This document shows positions 18,945-27,445 of a stretch of 64,000 nucleotides of DNA, in pieces. The stretch is taken from assembly GCF_015864575.1 (NCBI RefSeq), contig NZ_JADYWW010000002.1:372001-436000 (forward strand). Direction: 5' to 3'. The notes beneath the pieces are model-generated. The model was not told where the DNA came from, did not search any database, and saw only the letters and a list, made by a program, of their open reading frames with translations. The number at the start of each line of letters is the position of its first letter. The first letter of the stretch is position 1. This DNA comes from Salinibacterium sp. SWN248 (GTDB lineage Bacteria > Actinomycetota > Actinomycetes > Actinomycetales > Microbacteriaceae). The translations under genes and the position numbers were made by a program.

Positions 18945-19976
18945 ATGGAACGCGAAGAGGCAATGCTGTCGGCATCATCGATGTATTACTTGCAAGACAT
19001 CAAGATGGACACCATCGCCAACCACCTACATATGTCGCGCTCGAGCGTGTCTCGGCTGCTTCGAGATGCTCGCGAAAGTGGTCTCGTTGAGATCACTCTG
19101 CGCCCCACCCCCACGCGCGGTCCCGGTCTCGCGAAAAAGATCGAGGGTTGCTTCGGCGTCGAGACCCACGTTGTCCCGGTTGCTGACCTGGCGGATGAGG
19201 CAGAACGGCTCGATCAAGTGGCCCGTGCCACCGCCAGAATGGTGACCAGCTGGTTCGACTCCGACATGATTATGGGGGTTGCTTGGGGTACCACTTTGGC
19301 CGCGATCTCCAAGTATTTAGGCAAAAAACCCACCCGGGGAAGCGCCGTTGTTCAGCTCAATGGTGCGGCGAACGTGCGCACCTCGGGAGTCGAATACGCG
19401 GGTAATCTGATCGCCAACTTCGGTGACGCCTTCGATGCCCAGGTGCACCTTTTCCCAGTGCCCGCGTTCTTCGATTACGCGGAAACCCGCAACGCGATGT
19501 GGTCAGAGCGGTCAATTGTGCGCGTGCTCGAATATCAGCGCCGAGCCGATATTGCGCTGTTCTCGATCGGTGCGATTGCGGGAGAGGTGCCCAGCCACGT
19601 CTACTCCGCCGGCTACCTCGAAGCCGGAGACATCGCCACCCTCGACAGCGAAGGGATTGTGGGCGACGTGTGCACCATTTTCTTGCGTGAAGATGGCACC
19701 TACGAAGACCTCTCGATGAACGCACGTGCAACCGGACCGACCCCCGCCGAACTGCGGTCAATCCCCCGCCGCATCTGCGGCGTCGCCGGCGACAACAAGG
19801 TCATTCCGCTACTCGCAGCTCTGCGGGCAGGCGTTATTACTGACCTCGTAATCGATGAACAGACCGCGACGAGACTCGTCGAACACGTTCTCGAGCTCAA
19901 GGATGGCGCGGCATCCGACGGCGAAATCGCCTTCCAAGGCGAGCAGCGCAACGATGAGGCGGGTACCCCGAGCTAG
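18945..19976 (+). CDS. SorC/DeoR-type sugar-binding transcriptional regulator
   Basis: A 343-residue regulator. The N-terminal helix-turn-helix reads MDTIANHLHMSRSSVSRLLR. The rest is the sugar-phosphate-binding domain of the SorC family, with VAWGTTLAAISKYL, VQLNGAAN and FSIGAIAG. The ATG at 18945 is preferred because AAGGATGG lies upstream at a normal distance; the ATG at 18936 would sit on that site. It is divergent from glpD, so glycerol-3-phosphate or a related sugar phosphate is a reasonable effector, but this is inference. It is convergent with the aldehyde dehydrogenase of the next region. Confidence 0.85.
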   Translation: MEREEAMLSASSMYYLQDIKMDTIANHLHMSRSSVSRLLRDARESGLVEITLRPTPTRGPGLAKKIEGCFGVETHVVPVADLADEAERLDQVARATARMVTSWFDSDMIMGVAWGTTLAAISKYLGKKPTRGSAVVQLNGAANVRTSGVEYAGNLIANFGDAFDAQVHLFPVPAFFDYAETRNAMWSERSIVRVLEYQRRADIALFSIGAIAGEVPSHVYSAGYLEAGDIATLDSEGIVGDVCTIFLREDGTYEDLSMNARATGPTPAELRSIPRRICGVAGDNKVIPLLAALRAGVITDLVIDEQTATRLVEHVLELKDGAASDGEIAFQGEQRNDEAGTPS

Positions 19977-20089
19977 GGCTCGTGGTATCCGCCACAGTTT
20001 TCAGTTCGAAGTGCGCTCGCTAGTGTGGTTGGAAGAAAATGATCGTCTTGAGGTTTTACCGCGCTTCGTAGCGTGGCACTATCGAACGG

Positions 20090-21517
20090 TCATACGCGCG
20101 GAGGCCCTGCGACGACTTGAAGTTCGGTGAAACCGTGAAGCCCCCAGGGACCATTCTCAACGCCGACACCGCTCCACTTATGCCCGCCGAACGGGAGGTG
20201 CGGCCGCACACCACGCCCGTGCTCGTTGATCGAAACCTGACCGGCATCGAGCTCGCCGGCGATGCTATAGGCACGCTCCGGATCACCCGACCAAACGGAT
20301 GCCGTCAATCCGTACTCACTCTTGTTTGCACGCTTGATTGCGTCATCGATATCGGTGTATGACAAAACGGGCAACACAGGCCCGAACTGCTCTTCAGCAA
20401 CGACCCGTGTGCTGTCAGAAACATTGTCGAGAATCGTAGGTTGGAAGAAGTATCCGTCCCTGTCGATTCGTGAGCCCCCAGCAACGGTACGTGCGCCGTT
20501 GCTTGTCGCATCCTCGACCAGCTCCGCCACGCGGCTCAACTGGGGTTCGTTGTTGATCGGGCCGAGCCGTGCTCCGGCCACAGTGCCGTCATCGACCTTC
20601 ACGGAGCGAGCAATCTCACCCAGTGCTTCGGTGAGCTCAGCGCGAATGCTCTCGTGCGCGTAAACCCTCTTGACGGCATAGCAGAGTTGACCGTTGTTGT
20701 AAAAGGCATTCCAGAACAAAGTCTCGGCTACCTCGGAGACGTTTACGTCCGGAAGGATGATCGCCGGGTCGTTGCCGCCCAGTTCCAGAGTGACGCGCTT
20801 GAGGTCATCCGCTGCGTTAAGGGCGACGATCTTGCCAATCTCAGTGGAGCCCGTGAAACTCACCTTGCGCGGAATTGGATCCGAGACCATAGCCGACCCC
20901 AGGGTTCCCGAGACCACGTTGAGCACGCCGTCCGGAACGATCCCGCGGAAAAGCTGCCCCAGCGCAAGAGTTGACATAGGGGTGAATTGCGATGGCTTGA
21001 CCACCACGGTGTTGCCCGCACGAAGCGCCGGGGCGATCTTCCAGACGGCGAGTGCGATAGGGAAATTCCAGGGAGTGATCGCGCTGACGACACCGAGCGG
21101 GCGCCGGAAGATTTCTTCGTAACCGGCTGCATCATCGCGGATCACCTCGCGCGGAATCTCTAACTCTGCGTAGTAATCGAACCATGCAGCCGCGGCCATC
21201 AGTTCGCTCGCCGCCACATCCAATGGCTTCCCCTGCTCGGCAGTGAGAATGGGCGCAATCGAACTGACTCCGTTCCGAACCGCGTTCGCCATCTCTCTGA
21301 GCACTTCGCGGCGGTAGTTGTCGTCCCTCTTCCACGTAGCAAAAGCAGACTGAGCCACTTCGAAGACACCGTGGAGCTGCTCTGCGGTGATCGAGGGTGC
21401 CTCCGCAAAAAAGCGACCCGTCGCTGGGTTAATGACAGAGAAGGAACTGGACGCGTTAAGGTCCTTTCCGCCACTGGTGGCCGCAATTTTCAGCATCTGC
21501 GTGTCGGAAATCGTCAT
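20090..21517 (-). CDS. Aldehyde dehydrogenase (first of two paralogues)
   Basis: A 475-residue NAD(P)-dependent aldehyde dehydrogenase. Seen are the cofactor loop ITPWNFPIALAVWKIAPAL, the catalytic Glu in LELGGND, the catalytic Cys in NNGQLCYAVKR and the C-terminal motif GRGVRPHLPFGGHKWSG. It is closely similar along its length to the second enzyme at 28914-30353, including the shared end GVGVENGPWGLH. Upstream lie two TTGTATAC motifs 63 bp apart. It probably oxidises an aldehyde formed in the P450-started pathway of this island. It marks the left end of the island. Confidence 0.92.
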   Translation of the reverse strand: MTISDTQMLKIAATSGGKDLNASSSFSVINPATGRFFAEAPSITAEQLHGVFEVAQSAFATWKRDDNYRREVLREMANAVRNGVSSIAPILTAEQGKPLDVAASELMAAAAWFDYYAELEIPREVIRDDAAGYEEIFRRPLGVVSAITPWNFPIALAVWKIAPALRAGNTVVVKPSQFTPMSTLALGQLFRGIVPDGVLNVVSGTLGSAMVSDPIPRKVSFTGSTEIGKIVALNAADDLKRVTLELGGNDPAIILPDVNVSEVAETLFWNAFYNNGQLCYAVKRVYAHESIRAELTEALGEIARSVKVDDGTVAGARLGPINNEPQLSRVAELVEDATSNGARTVAGGSRIDRDGYFFQPTILDNVSDSTRVVAEEQFGPVLPVLSYTDIDDAIKRANKSEYGLTASVWSGDPERAYSIAGELDAGQVSINEHGRGVRPHLPFGGHKWSGVGVENGPWGLHGFTELQVVAGPPRV

Positions 21518-21625
21518 TGAAATCTTCCTCTCGTAACCGAGGTCATCGACTCCGACGACCTGGTGTTGCTAAACCCTTTGACGCCGTTGAAAGCGTACTC
21601 GCCAGAATAGTCCGACGTGCGTTGT

Positions 21626-21635
21626 TTGTATACTT
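21626..21635. promoter_or_regulatory. GntR-type operator candidate, site 1
   Basis: TTGTATACTT, centred 113 bp before the aldehyde dehydrogenase start. It is paired with site 2, centre to centre 63 bp. It fits the FadR-type GntR consensus with GT and AC half-sites. Confidence 0.55.
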
Positions 21636-21688
21636 TTTAATCTGAAAATGTGGGGTATTCATCCTCACAGGGATCCTAAAACGCAAGA

Positions 21689-21698
21689 TTGTATACAT
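21689..21698. promoter_or_regulatory. GntR-type operator candidate, site 2
   Basis: TTGTATACAT, 63 bp from site 1. It is flanked by a wider inverted repeat: GCAAGA at 21683-21688 and TCTTGC further right. It lies in the same intergenic region, upstream of the aldehyde dehydrogenase and just past the stop of the enoyl-CoA hydratase gene. Confidence 0.55.
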
Positions 21699-21728
21699 CA
21701 TGCATTCTTGCGACACAGGGCGTGACAG

Positions 21729-22508
21729 CTAGTCGCGCCCCCACACGAACCTAGGTTTCTCCCGTGCGGCGAAAGCTGCGGCCCCGATCGAGGGGTCCTC
21801 GCTCACCTTCAGCTCTTCCCACCAGCGCGCGTAGAGCTGCTCGACATCGCCATCGCCTGACACGAGAGCGCCGATGAGCTGCTTAGTAGAATGAATCGAG
21901 AGCTGAGATCTAGCCACCAGATCGGCACAGAGCGACTCAAGGCTCGATGGGAAATGTTCATCCGCGACGACCGAAGTGATCAATCCCATTTCGTAAGCCT
22001 CGGTAGCCGAGACGCTATTGCCAGTAAAGAGCAAGTACTTGGCCCGGGCCGGGCCGACGATATTCACTAGCCTCGTGATGCCCGACAACGGGTAGATGAT
22101 GCCAATTTTTGCCGGCGTTATGGCCAAACTTGAACTCGTGGCCGCCACACGTAGGTCACAGGCCGCCGCAACTTCCCAACCACCGCCAAAACAAATCCCC
22201 TCGATCGCGGCCACTGTCGGCTTGGGGAAGGCAGCGATCGCCTCCTCTGCACGAGAAACCCACCCTCCTAACCCCACGCTTGGATCAAGGATGGAATCGA
22301 GCGAGCCAATATCTGCGCCCGCCGAGAAGTGCCCCTCCGCACCGCGAATCACCACGACGGTGACGGTTGAGTCATCCGCTAGCCTCGCCAGAGTCGGCTC
22401 GAACGACTGCCACATCGATAGCGTCATCGCGTTTCGTCGGGGCGGGTTGGAAATTGTGATGGTCGCGACGGCACAGTCCTGCGTCACGGTGAGGTTTCCG
22501 TCCGTCAT
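21729..22508 (-). CDS. Enoyl-CoA hydratase/isomerase family protein
   Basis: A 259-residue crotonase-fold protein. Seen are the oxyanion-hole segment GHFSAGADIGSLD and the second loop IEGICFGGGWEVAAACDLR, followed by TPAKIGIIYPLSG. It should hydrate or isomerise an enoyl-CoA. The ATG at 22508 (or a GTG three bases earlier) has no clear ribosome binding site. A TATACA-like -10 element within operator site 3 lies only about 17 bp upstream, so the message may be nearly leaderless. It is divergent from an aldo/keto reductase. Confidence 0.85.
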   Translation of the reverse strand: MTDGNLTVTQDCAVATITISNPPRRNAMTLSMWQSFEPTLARLADDSTVTVVVIRGAEGHFSAGADIGSLDSILDPSVGLGGWVSRAEEAIAAFPKPTVAAIEGICFGGGWEVAAACDLRVAATSSSLAITPAKIGIIYPLSGITRLVNIVGPARAKYLLFTGNSVSATEAYEMGLITSVVADEHFPSSLESLCADLVARSQLSIHSTKQLIGALVSGDGDVEQLYARWWEELKVSEDPSIGAAAFAAREKPRFVWGRD

Positions 22509-22523
22509 CACGCGAGACCGATG

Positions 22524-22533
22524 TTGTATACCA
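22524..22533. promoter_or_regulatory. GntR-type operator candidate, site 3
   Basis: TTGTATACCA, 16 bp upstream of the enoyl-CoA hydratase start. On the minus strand it contains TATACA, a good -10 element for that gene. Site 4 is 63 bp away. Confidence 0.55.
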
Positions 22534-22586
22534 ATGAAACAATTTCTAAGCGATTCACGCCTAACAGTCTAGCGTTCTGGGCGCAA

Positions 22587-22596
22587 AAGTATACAA
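22587..22596. promoter_or_regulatory. GntR-type operator candidate, site 4
   Basis: AAGTATACAA, 22 bp before the aldo/keto reductase start. Its TATACA can serve as the -10 element of that gene, with a short leader carrying GAAAGGAA. Paired with site 3 at 63 bp. Confidence 0.55.
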
Positions 22597-22618
22597 TACG
22601 CAGATCGAAAGGAACACG

Positions 22619-23464
22619 ATGAGCACCGAAGCGATCAACCAGCAACTAGCAATCGGCGGCGACCTCCCCGTGCGTCGAATCGGCTACGGAACCATGCAAC
22701 TCACTGGGCCCGGCGTTTGGGATTGGCCAACCAACCGCGACGACGCCGTCGCGGTGATCAGACTCGCTGTGGAACTCGGCGTCACGCTGATCGACACCGC
22801 AGACGTCTACGGCCCGTACGTCACCGATGCCCTTATCCGAGAGGCACTTCACCCCTACCGCAACGATGTCGTAATCGCCACCAAAGTTGGATTCACCCGA
22901 CAGGGCCCCAACCAGTGGATCCCCCTTGGTCGCCCCGAGTACCTTCGTCAGCAGACTGAGTTAAGCCTGCGCAACCTCGGCCTCGAACGCATCGACCTAT
23001 TACAGTTGCATCGGGTTGACCCGACGGTTCCACTCGAGGATCAAGTCGGTGAGCTGAAGGCGCTGCAGCAAGAAGGCAAGATTCGTCACATTGGACTCTC
23101 CGAGGTAACCGTCGAGCAAATCGAGCAAGCTCGCGCTGTCGCCGAGATCGTCACCGTCCAGAATCGCTACAACCTTGGATTCCGCGACTTCGAGAATGTA
23201 CTTGATTACGCCGCAGCCAATGGGATTGGTTTCATCCCGTGGTTTCCGCTCGATACCGGCAACCTCACGACGGCAGACGCCGTGGTTCGCGTTGCATCGG
23301 AGACGGGAAGCACTCCCGCGCAGGTCGCCATCGCTTGGCTGCTCAAGCGCTCAGACGTCATGCTGCCAATTCCAGGTACATCGTCTCAACAGCATCTTCG
23401 CGAAAATCTCGGAGCGGAAGAAATCACTCTGACTGACGAGCAATTCGCTTCACTCCACGGTTAA
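22619..23464 (+). CDS. Aldo/keto reductase
   Basis: A 281-residue NADPH-dependent TIM-barrel reductase. The catalytic set is visible: Asp and Tyr in LIDTADVYGP, Lys in IATKVGF and His in LLQLHRVDP. The C-terminal cofactor-binding segment reads LPIPGTSSQQHLREN. GAAAGGAA precedes the start. Divergent from the enoyl-CoA hydratase and sharing the paired operator region, it probably belongs to the same regulon. It may reduce a carbonyl intermediate; the substrate is unknown. Confidence 0.92.
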   Translation: MSTEAINQQLAIGGDLPVRRIGYGTMQLTGPGVWDWPTNRDDAVAVIRLAVELGVTLIDTADVYGPYVTDALIREALHPYRNDVVIATKVGFTRQGPNQWIPLGRPEYLRQQTELSLRNLGLERIDLLQLHRVDPTVPLEDQVGELKALQQEGKIRHIGLSEVTVEQIEQARAVAEIVTVQNRYNLGFRDFENVLDYAAANGIGFIPWFPLDTGNLTTADAVVRVASETGSTPAQVAIAWLLKRSDVMLPIPGTSSQQHLRENLGAEEITLTDEQFASLHG

Positions 23465-23470
23465 ACTCGG

Positions 23471-23507
23471 CTTCCGGCCCAGCCGCATAGCGGTACTGGG
23501 CCGGAAG
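23471..23507. terminator. Bidirectional terminator
   Basis: CTTCCGGCCCAG and CTGGGCCGGAAG are perfect 12-bp arms, and the loop itself holds CCGC-ATA-GCGG. It lies between the convergent aldo/keto reductase and CoA-transferase genes. Confidence 0.75.
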
Positions 23508-23529
23508 AGAGTCACTCTGGCTTGGTCCC

Positions 23530-25881
23530 CTAGCGGTACGCGATCGGCAAGACGTGCTGCACAGGGCCGCCCGTCCGCACAGCGCCAACCTCAAGCAACG
23601 CAGTGATCTCGTCGTCGTCGAACCCGGCTTCTGTGAGCACGGCTACCGTGCTTTGCCCGACCCCATCCGGGCTCAAAGGCCCGCGACGCTGAGTCCGACT
23701 GAATCCGGCATAACGCGCTGTCATCATGAAGCTGCTCTTATCGTCGGCTGTGCGCACATGCACTGCCTCTGCGTCAAGCAAACGTGGATCACGGAGCACT
23801 GAACTCAGCGGCCGCGCTTGCACTGCACGAAGCCCTGCCGCCGAAACAGCAGCCACCGCCTCCTCGCTCGTCAACTCGCGCAACGACTTTGCCAGCGACT
23901 CACGAACAGCGTCCATGTCACCGGAAGAAGTGTCTGAGTTTATGAGTTCCGCGAACACCAGCATCGAGGTTGCTGCTGCCGGCCCTCCCTTGACGAGCGT
24001 GGAATCAACGTAGATCCACCCATCCGAAGTCTCATAGTATGACTGCACTGGTGAGAGGCCTCGAAGGTCGCTGCGCCCAACGGCCAGCTCCGGACGGCCA
24101 TCGTACTTGACCATGTCTCCCATCTGCAGGAAGACCGAAACCGCCGCCAGCGAGTCCCAGGTGCGCTGCCCCCGACCAGTTTGCTGCCTGTCGTAGAGCG
24201 CTAGAACGCACGTGAGCGCAGAGAGCGCGGCTGCAGTCACGTCGTTGATAGCAATCGTATTTGCAACAGGGTCATCCTCCCCGCCCCACGATGTCATCAT
24301 TCCGCTCATCGCCTGAACGACCATGTCGACCCCCGGAGCCTGCGAGAGCGGCCCACCTTCACCATAGGCAGAGAGCGACATCGTGACGATATTTTGGTTG
24401 ATTTCGGCGAGTTTCTCGTAGTCGATATTAAGACTGGACATCACCCCAGGGCGCATGCCGTCGATCACGACATCACTGACCTTGACGAGCCGATGGAACG
24501 CGCCCTGCCCTGCCTCAGATTTTAGATCAATCGCAAGACTGCGCATCCCTCTGTTGTAGGCGTAACCCGAACCGCGGAATGGGTCGCCTGTGAGTGGCTC
24601 AACCTTGATCACATCAGCCCCCAGTTCCTTCAAGAGGAATCCTGCGTAGGGCGAGGCCACAAAGGTTCCCATATTGAGTACTCGGAATCCCGCGAGCGGG
24701 CCCTCAACGAAACGGGGCGCCGGCTCCTCAGAAACGGGACGAGCGCTCCAGGGCGTGGCGCCGTTGTGTTCGCCATGCGAGGGAGCATGGCGGTCGAATC
24801 GTGCTGGTGTGCGTGTGAGATTAATCGCTGAGCCAGGCATTACGACACGACCACGGGCCGGATCGTCGATCTCCACCCGCATACCGATTCCGCGAATCTG
24901 TGGGTGATCGAGCCATTCTTCCCTGCTCATCGCGGGGCCGCAAGGAATGCCAATGCTGGAAAGCAGCGCGAGCGATTCCTCCCGCGTGCGCGAAGCGAAA
25001 GCGTCGACGAGTTTTGGCAAACACCATTCGAAATTCTCCGTGAGCGCCATTCGAGCTGATACCCCGTCGATTCTTGGGTCAGCGAGAATGGCGTCGAGGC
25101 CGAGGGCTTTCAGCAGACCCGTTTCAAACTTCGGGCCGAGAGCACCACAGGAAATCCAGGTACCGTCGGAACAGCGGAACTGACGGTAGGTAGGATGACG
25201 CCCCGCTGGACCAACTTTCATCGAGGGGTCAGGCAGGGTGGGATCGACGCTCATCGCAGTGACTGTTGCCTCGATCAATCCTTGAACACCAGTGACCGTC
25301 ACCACTTGCCCGAGCCCGGAAACCGTGCGTTCGACCAACGCAGCAACTAAACATGCCGCTGCCCACACGCCATGGATATAGAGGAGATACGGCGACATGG
25401 TCTCGATCGGACCGCCCGCGACTGACGACTGCCGCATCGCTTGTCCGCCATATGCTGCCAAGAGACCATTTGACTCACCCTCCCACGGTGCGTAACCGTC
25501 AAGGTAGGGCGGCATTCGAAGCTCGATGAGTCTGATGTTTGCCGCAGCCGCAGACTCAACCTCCGGGCCCCAGGCCGCTAAGCTGTCTGCGGCGCCCAGA
25601 ATGCACACATCCGCGTTGCCGATGGCAGCCACTAACCAGTCTCGGTCCGCTTCCACCGTCGGATCAATGACGACGGAGCGCTTGTTACGATTCCATACAG
25701 CGGCACCGGGCAGCGAATCGTAGACGTCTGGTTCAGGCGAGGCGACTTTGATCACGTCTGCGCCGAAGTCACCAAGGAACATACTCGCGACGGGCGCCGC
25801 GATTCCGGTGCTGAGATCGAGTACTCGGATGTCTGCCAGTGCGCTCGTATCGTCGCCCCCGGCCTGTTTACGGACGCTCAT
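23530..25881 (-). CDS. Fused double-domain CaiB/BaiF-type CoA transferase
   Basis: A 783-residue protein made of two class III CoA-transferase domains, about twice the usual length. Domain 1 covers about residues 15-365 (RVLDLSTGIAAPVASMFLGD), domain 2 about 395-770 (RVLNMGTFVASPYAGFLLKE). Domain 2 keeps the expected catalytic Asp at 519 in PGVDMVVQAMSG. The matching place in domain 1 reads GESNGLLAAYGG, with Asn138 instead, so one half may be inactive. It should move CoA onto a carboxylic acid. Its start overlaps the stop of the MaoC gene by 4 bp, so the two are coupled. This is the only obvious acid-activating enzyme in the island. Confidence 0.88.
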   Translation of the reverse strand: MSVRKQAGGDDTSALADIRVLDLSTGIAAPVASMFLGDFGADVIKVASPEPDVYDSLPGAAVWNRNKRSVVIDPTVEADRDWLVAAIGNADVCILGAADSLAAWGPEVESAAAANIRLIELRMPPYLDGYAPWEGESNGLLAAYGGQAMRQSSVAGGPIETMSPYLLYIHGVWAAACLVAALVERTVSGLGQVVTVTGVQGLIEATVTAMSVDPTLPDPSMKVGPAGRHPTYRQFRCSDGTWISCGALGPKFETGLLKALGLDAILADPRIDGVSARMALTENFEWCLPKLVDAFASRTREESLALLSSIGIPCGPAMSREEWLDHPQIRGIGMRVEIDDPARGRVVMPGSAINLTRTPARFDRHAPSHGEHNGATPWSARPVSEEPAPRFVEGPLAGFRVLNMGTFVASPYAGFLLKELGADVIKVEPLTGDPFRGSGYAYNRGMRSLAIDLKSEAGQGAFHRLVKVSDVVIDGMRPGVMSSLNIDYEKLAEINQNIVTMSLSAYGEGGPLSQAPGVDMVVQAMSGMMTSWGGEDDPVANTIAINDVTAAALSALTCVLALYDRQQTGRGQRTWDSLAAVSVFLQMGDMVKYDGRPELAVGRSDLRGLSPVQSYYETSDGWIYVDSTLVKGGPAAATSMLVFAELINSDTSSGDMDAVRESLAKSLRELTSEEAVAAVSAAGLRAVQARPLSSVLRDPRLLDAEAVHVRTADDKSSFMMTARYAGFSRTQRRGPLSPDGVGQSTVAVLTEAGFDDDEITALLEVGAVRTGGPVQHVLPIAYR

Positions 25882-26717
25882 CGTAGCGTCATCGATCCGC
25901 GGTCGAGCACAACTTCGCCCGCACTATTGAGCGTCTGGAACCGGGCGCCCGAATCCTCCGACCACATCCGCACAGTGAGCGTCTCCCCGAGGGAAACGAC
26001 CTTTGTGAATCGTGCGTGCATACTGCCGAATCGCGACGGATCGGAACCCGCGATGCCGTGCAGGAGTGCTCGGGCGGTGAAGCCATAGGTGCACATGCCG
26101 TGCAAAATCGGCGCCGGAAATCCTGCACGTGCGGCAAATGTTGGGTCGCTGTGCAACGGGTTGCGGTCGCCAGTCAAACGGTAGAGCAGTGCTTGTTCTG
26201 GGCGAGTCTCGTAGGTGATGATGACGTCGGGTTCTCGATCGGGCTGCTCCCAACCATCGCCGGGTCCACGCTCGCCTCCGAATCCGCCTTCACCGCGCAC
26301 GAACATTCCCGACTGTAGACGCGCAACGAGCTCTCCACTAGCCGTGTCGACCACGTCGGTAGCGGTTGATACTAGGGCGCCTGAACCCTTGTCAAAAATT
26401 CCAGTGATCGAAGCGGTGGATGTGACGTCTCCGCTGGCATCCAAGTCGCCGAACAACTCGAACCCCATGTCCGCGTGCAGCATCTTGGTCATATCGATGC
26501 TGAAGCCGTCGGGCAGTGGTCCGCCAGCCGCGACACAAATGAATGACGGCAGCACGCGCTGTTGAACAGCAGAATTCTCTGTAGTGAACTTCAGCTCGGC
26601 TGACGCATCGCCTTGGCCAGCACCCACAGCGACCGCATAGAGCAATGCATCTTTTGATTCCCACGTGCGCCGCAGCGGGGCGCCGGTTTTACCTACGTAT
26701 GACGTATCGATGGCCAC
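25878..26717 (-). CDS. MaoC-type 2-enoyl-CoA hydratase (hydratase 2)
   Basis: A 279-residue double hot-dog protein. The hydratase-2 motif is clear: YRLTGDRNPLHSDPTFAARA with the catalytic Asp and His, then FPAPILHGMCTYGF. It should add water to a trans-2-enoyl-CoA to give the 3R-hydroxy form, as in bile acid and methyl-branched acyl-CoA oxidation. The GTG at 26717 has AAAGGAG just upstream. It forms an operon with the fused CoA transferase. Paired TTGTATAC-type sites lie upstream. Confidence 0.9.
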   Translation of the reverse strand: MAIDTSYVGKTGAPLRRTWESKDALLYAVAVGAGQGDASAELKFTTENSAVQQRVLPSFICVAAGGPLPDGFSIDMTKMLHADMGFELFGDLDASGDVTSTASITGIFDKGSGALVSTATDVVDTASGELVARLQSGMFVRGEGGFGGERGPGDGWEQPDREPDVIITYETRPEQALLYRLTGDRNPLHSDPTFAARAGFPAPILHGMCTYGFTARALLHGIAGSDPSRFGSMHARFTKVVSLGETLTVRMWSEDSGARFQTLNSAGEVVLDRGSMTLR

Positions 26718-26766
26718 GATCGAACTCCTTTGTTTGATGGATCCAGATTAGCCGGATTTAGACTTT

Positions 26767-26776
26767 TTGTATACAT
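26767..26776. promoter_or_regulatory. GntR-type operator candidate, site 5
   Basis: TTGTATACAT, centred 55 bp before the MaoC start, with a weaker partner 61 bp away. Confidence 0.55.
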
Positions 26777-26827
26777 TCAGCGCATTCAATTCAGAAATTG
26801 AGGCTCAAACCGCCTGAACCGTGAGAA

Positions 26828-26837
26828 ATGTATGCAT
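26828..26837. promoter_or_regulatory. GntR-type operator candidate, site 6 (degenerate)
   Basis: ATGTATGCAT, with GTATGC in place of GTATAC, 61 bp from site 5. It is kept because its spacing matches the other pairs. Confidence 0.35.
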
Positions 26838-26903
26838 AGCCGGAACTAGCGACGCCGCTACAGGGAGAGGTGAACTCGATTTAGGAATGAACTGCTCTGA
26901 CGC

Positions 26904-27368
26904 TCACGTAGAAACAGAATGGCGAACGGGGTCGAGCTGCGTGCCGGCCGCGTAGCGGAAATCGAACGCTACAGCGCCCTCTGAAAGCAACGCTGCTTCG
27001 AGAAGAACTGAAGAAACATCGGCCCCCTCGGCGCCGTGAGCCGGAGTGCTCAACTGCGCAAGGAACAAGCGGAGCCCGGCAGTGCGGGTGGCCTCTGTGC
27101 CAGCAACGCTGAGCCGACTGCCGTCATTATCCACGTGGACCCAGGGGTCCGAAATCAACAAGTTCATGGCTCCAGCGTGGGCACTAAACCGAACCGCTCC
27201 ACCGAATTTCAGAACCCCGTCGCCCTCCGCAACAAACGGGAACAAAAAAGCTTGCTGCTGCTTTGCCGCACCATCAGTCACCTCGATAGTTCCACCGACG
27301 TCTTCAACGTAAGAGCGGAATGCCGTTTTTACATTCCATGCCAAATAAGGGCTGACCGGTCCTGACAT
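26904..27368 (-). CDS. HtaA-domain protein without signal peptide
   Basis: A 154-residue protein starting MSGPVSPYLAWNVKTAFRSY. The N-terminal Tyr8, Trp11 and Tyr20 pattern, the later FSAHAGAMNLLISDPWVHVD with His64, and the order of beta strands look like the HtaA domain known from corynebacterial haem-uptake proteins. Those are secreted or cell-wall bound, while this one has neither signal peptide nor membrane segment, so it should be cytoplasmic. The ATG at 27368 is chosen because GAGGAG lies 7 bases upstream. It sits downstream of the P450 genes on the same strand, after the MFS gene. A role in haem supply to the P450, or binding of the hydrophobic substrate, is inference. The family call is by eye. 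Confidence 0.6.
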   Translation of the reverse strand: MSGPVSPYLAWNVKTAFRSYVEDVGGTIEVTDGAAKQQQAFLFPFVAEGDGVLKFGGAVRFSAHAGAMNLLISDPWVHVDNDGSRLSVAGTEATRTAGLRLFLAQLSTPAHGAEGADVSSVLLEAALLSEGAVAFDFRYAAGTQLDPVRHSVST

Positions 27369-27445
27369 ATGGTTACTCCTCAGTGGTATTGATGTGCGCC
27401 GCGCAAAAAACTGATTCCTGCGCGGCGCACTCAAACAAACGGGTA

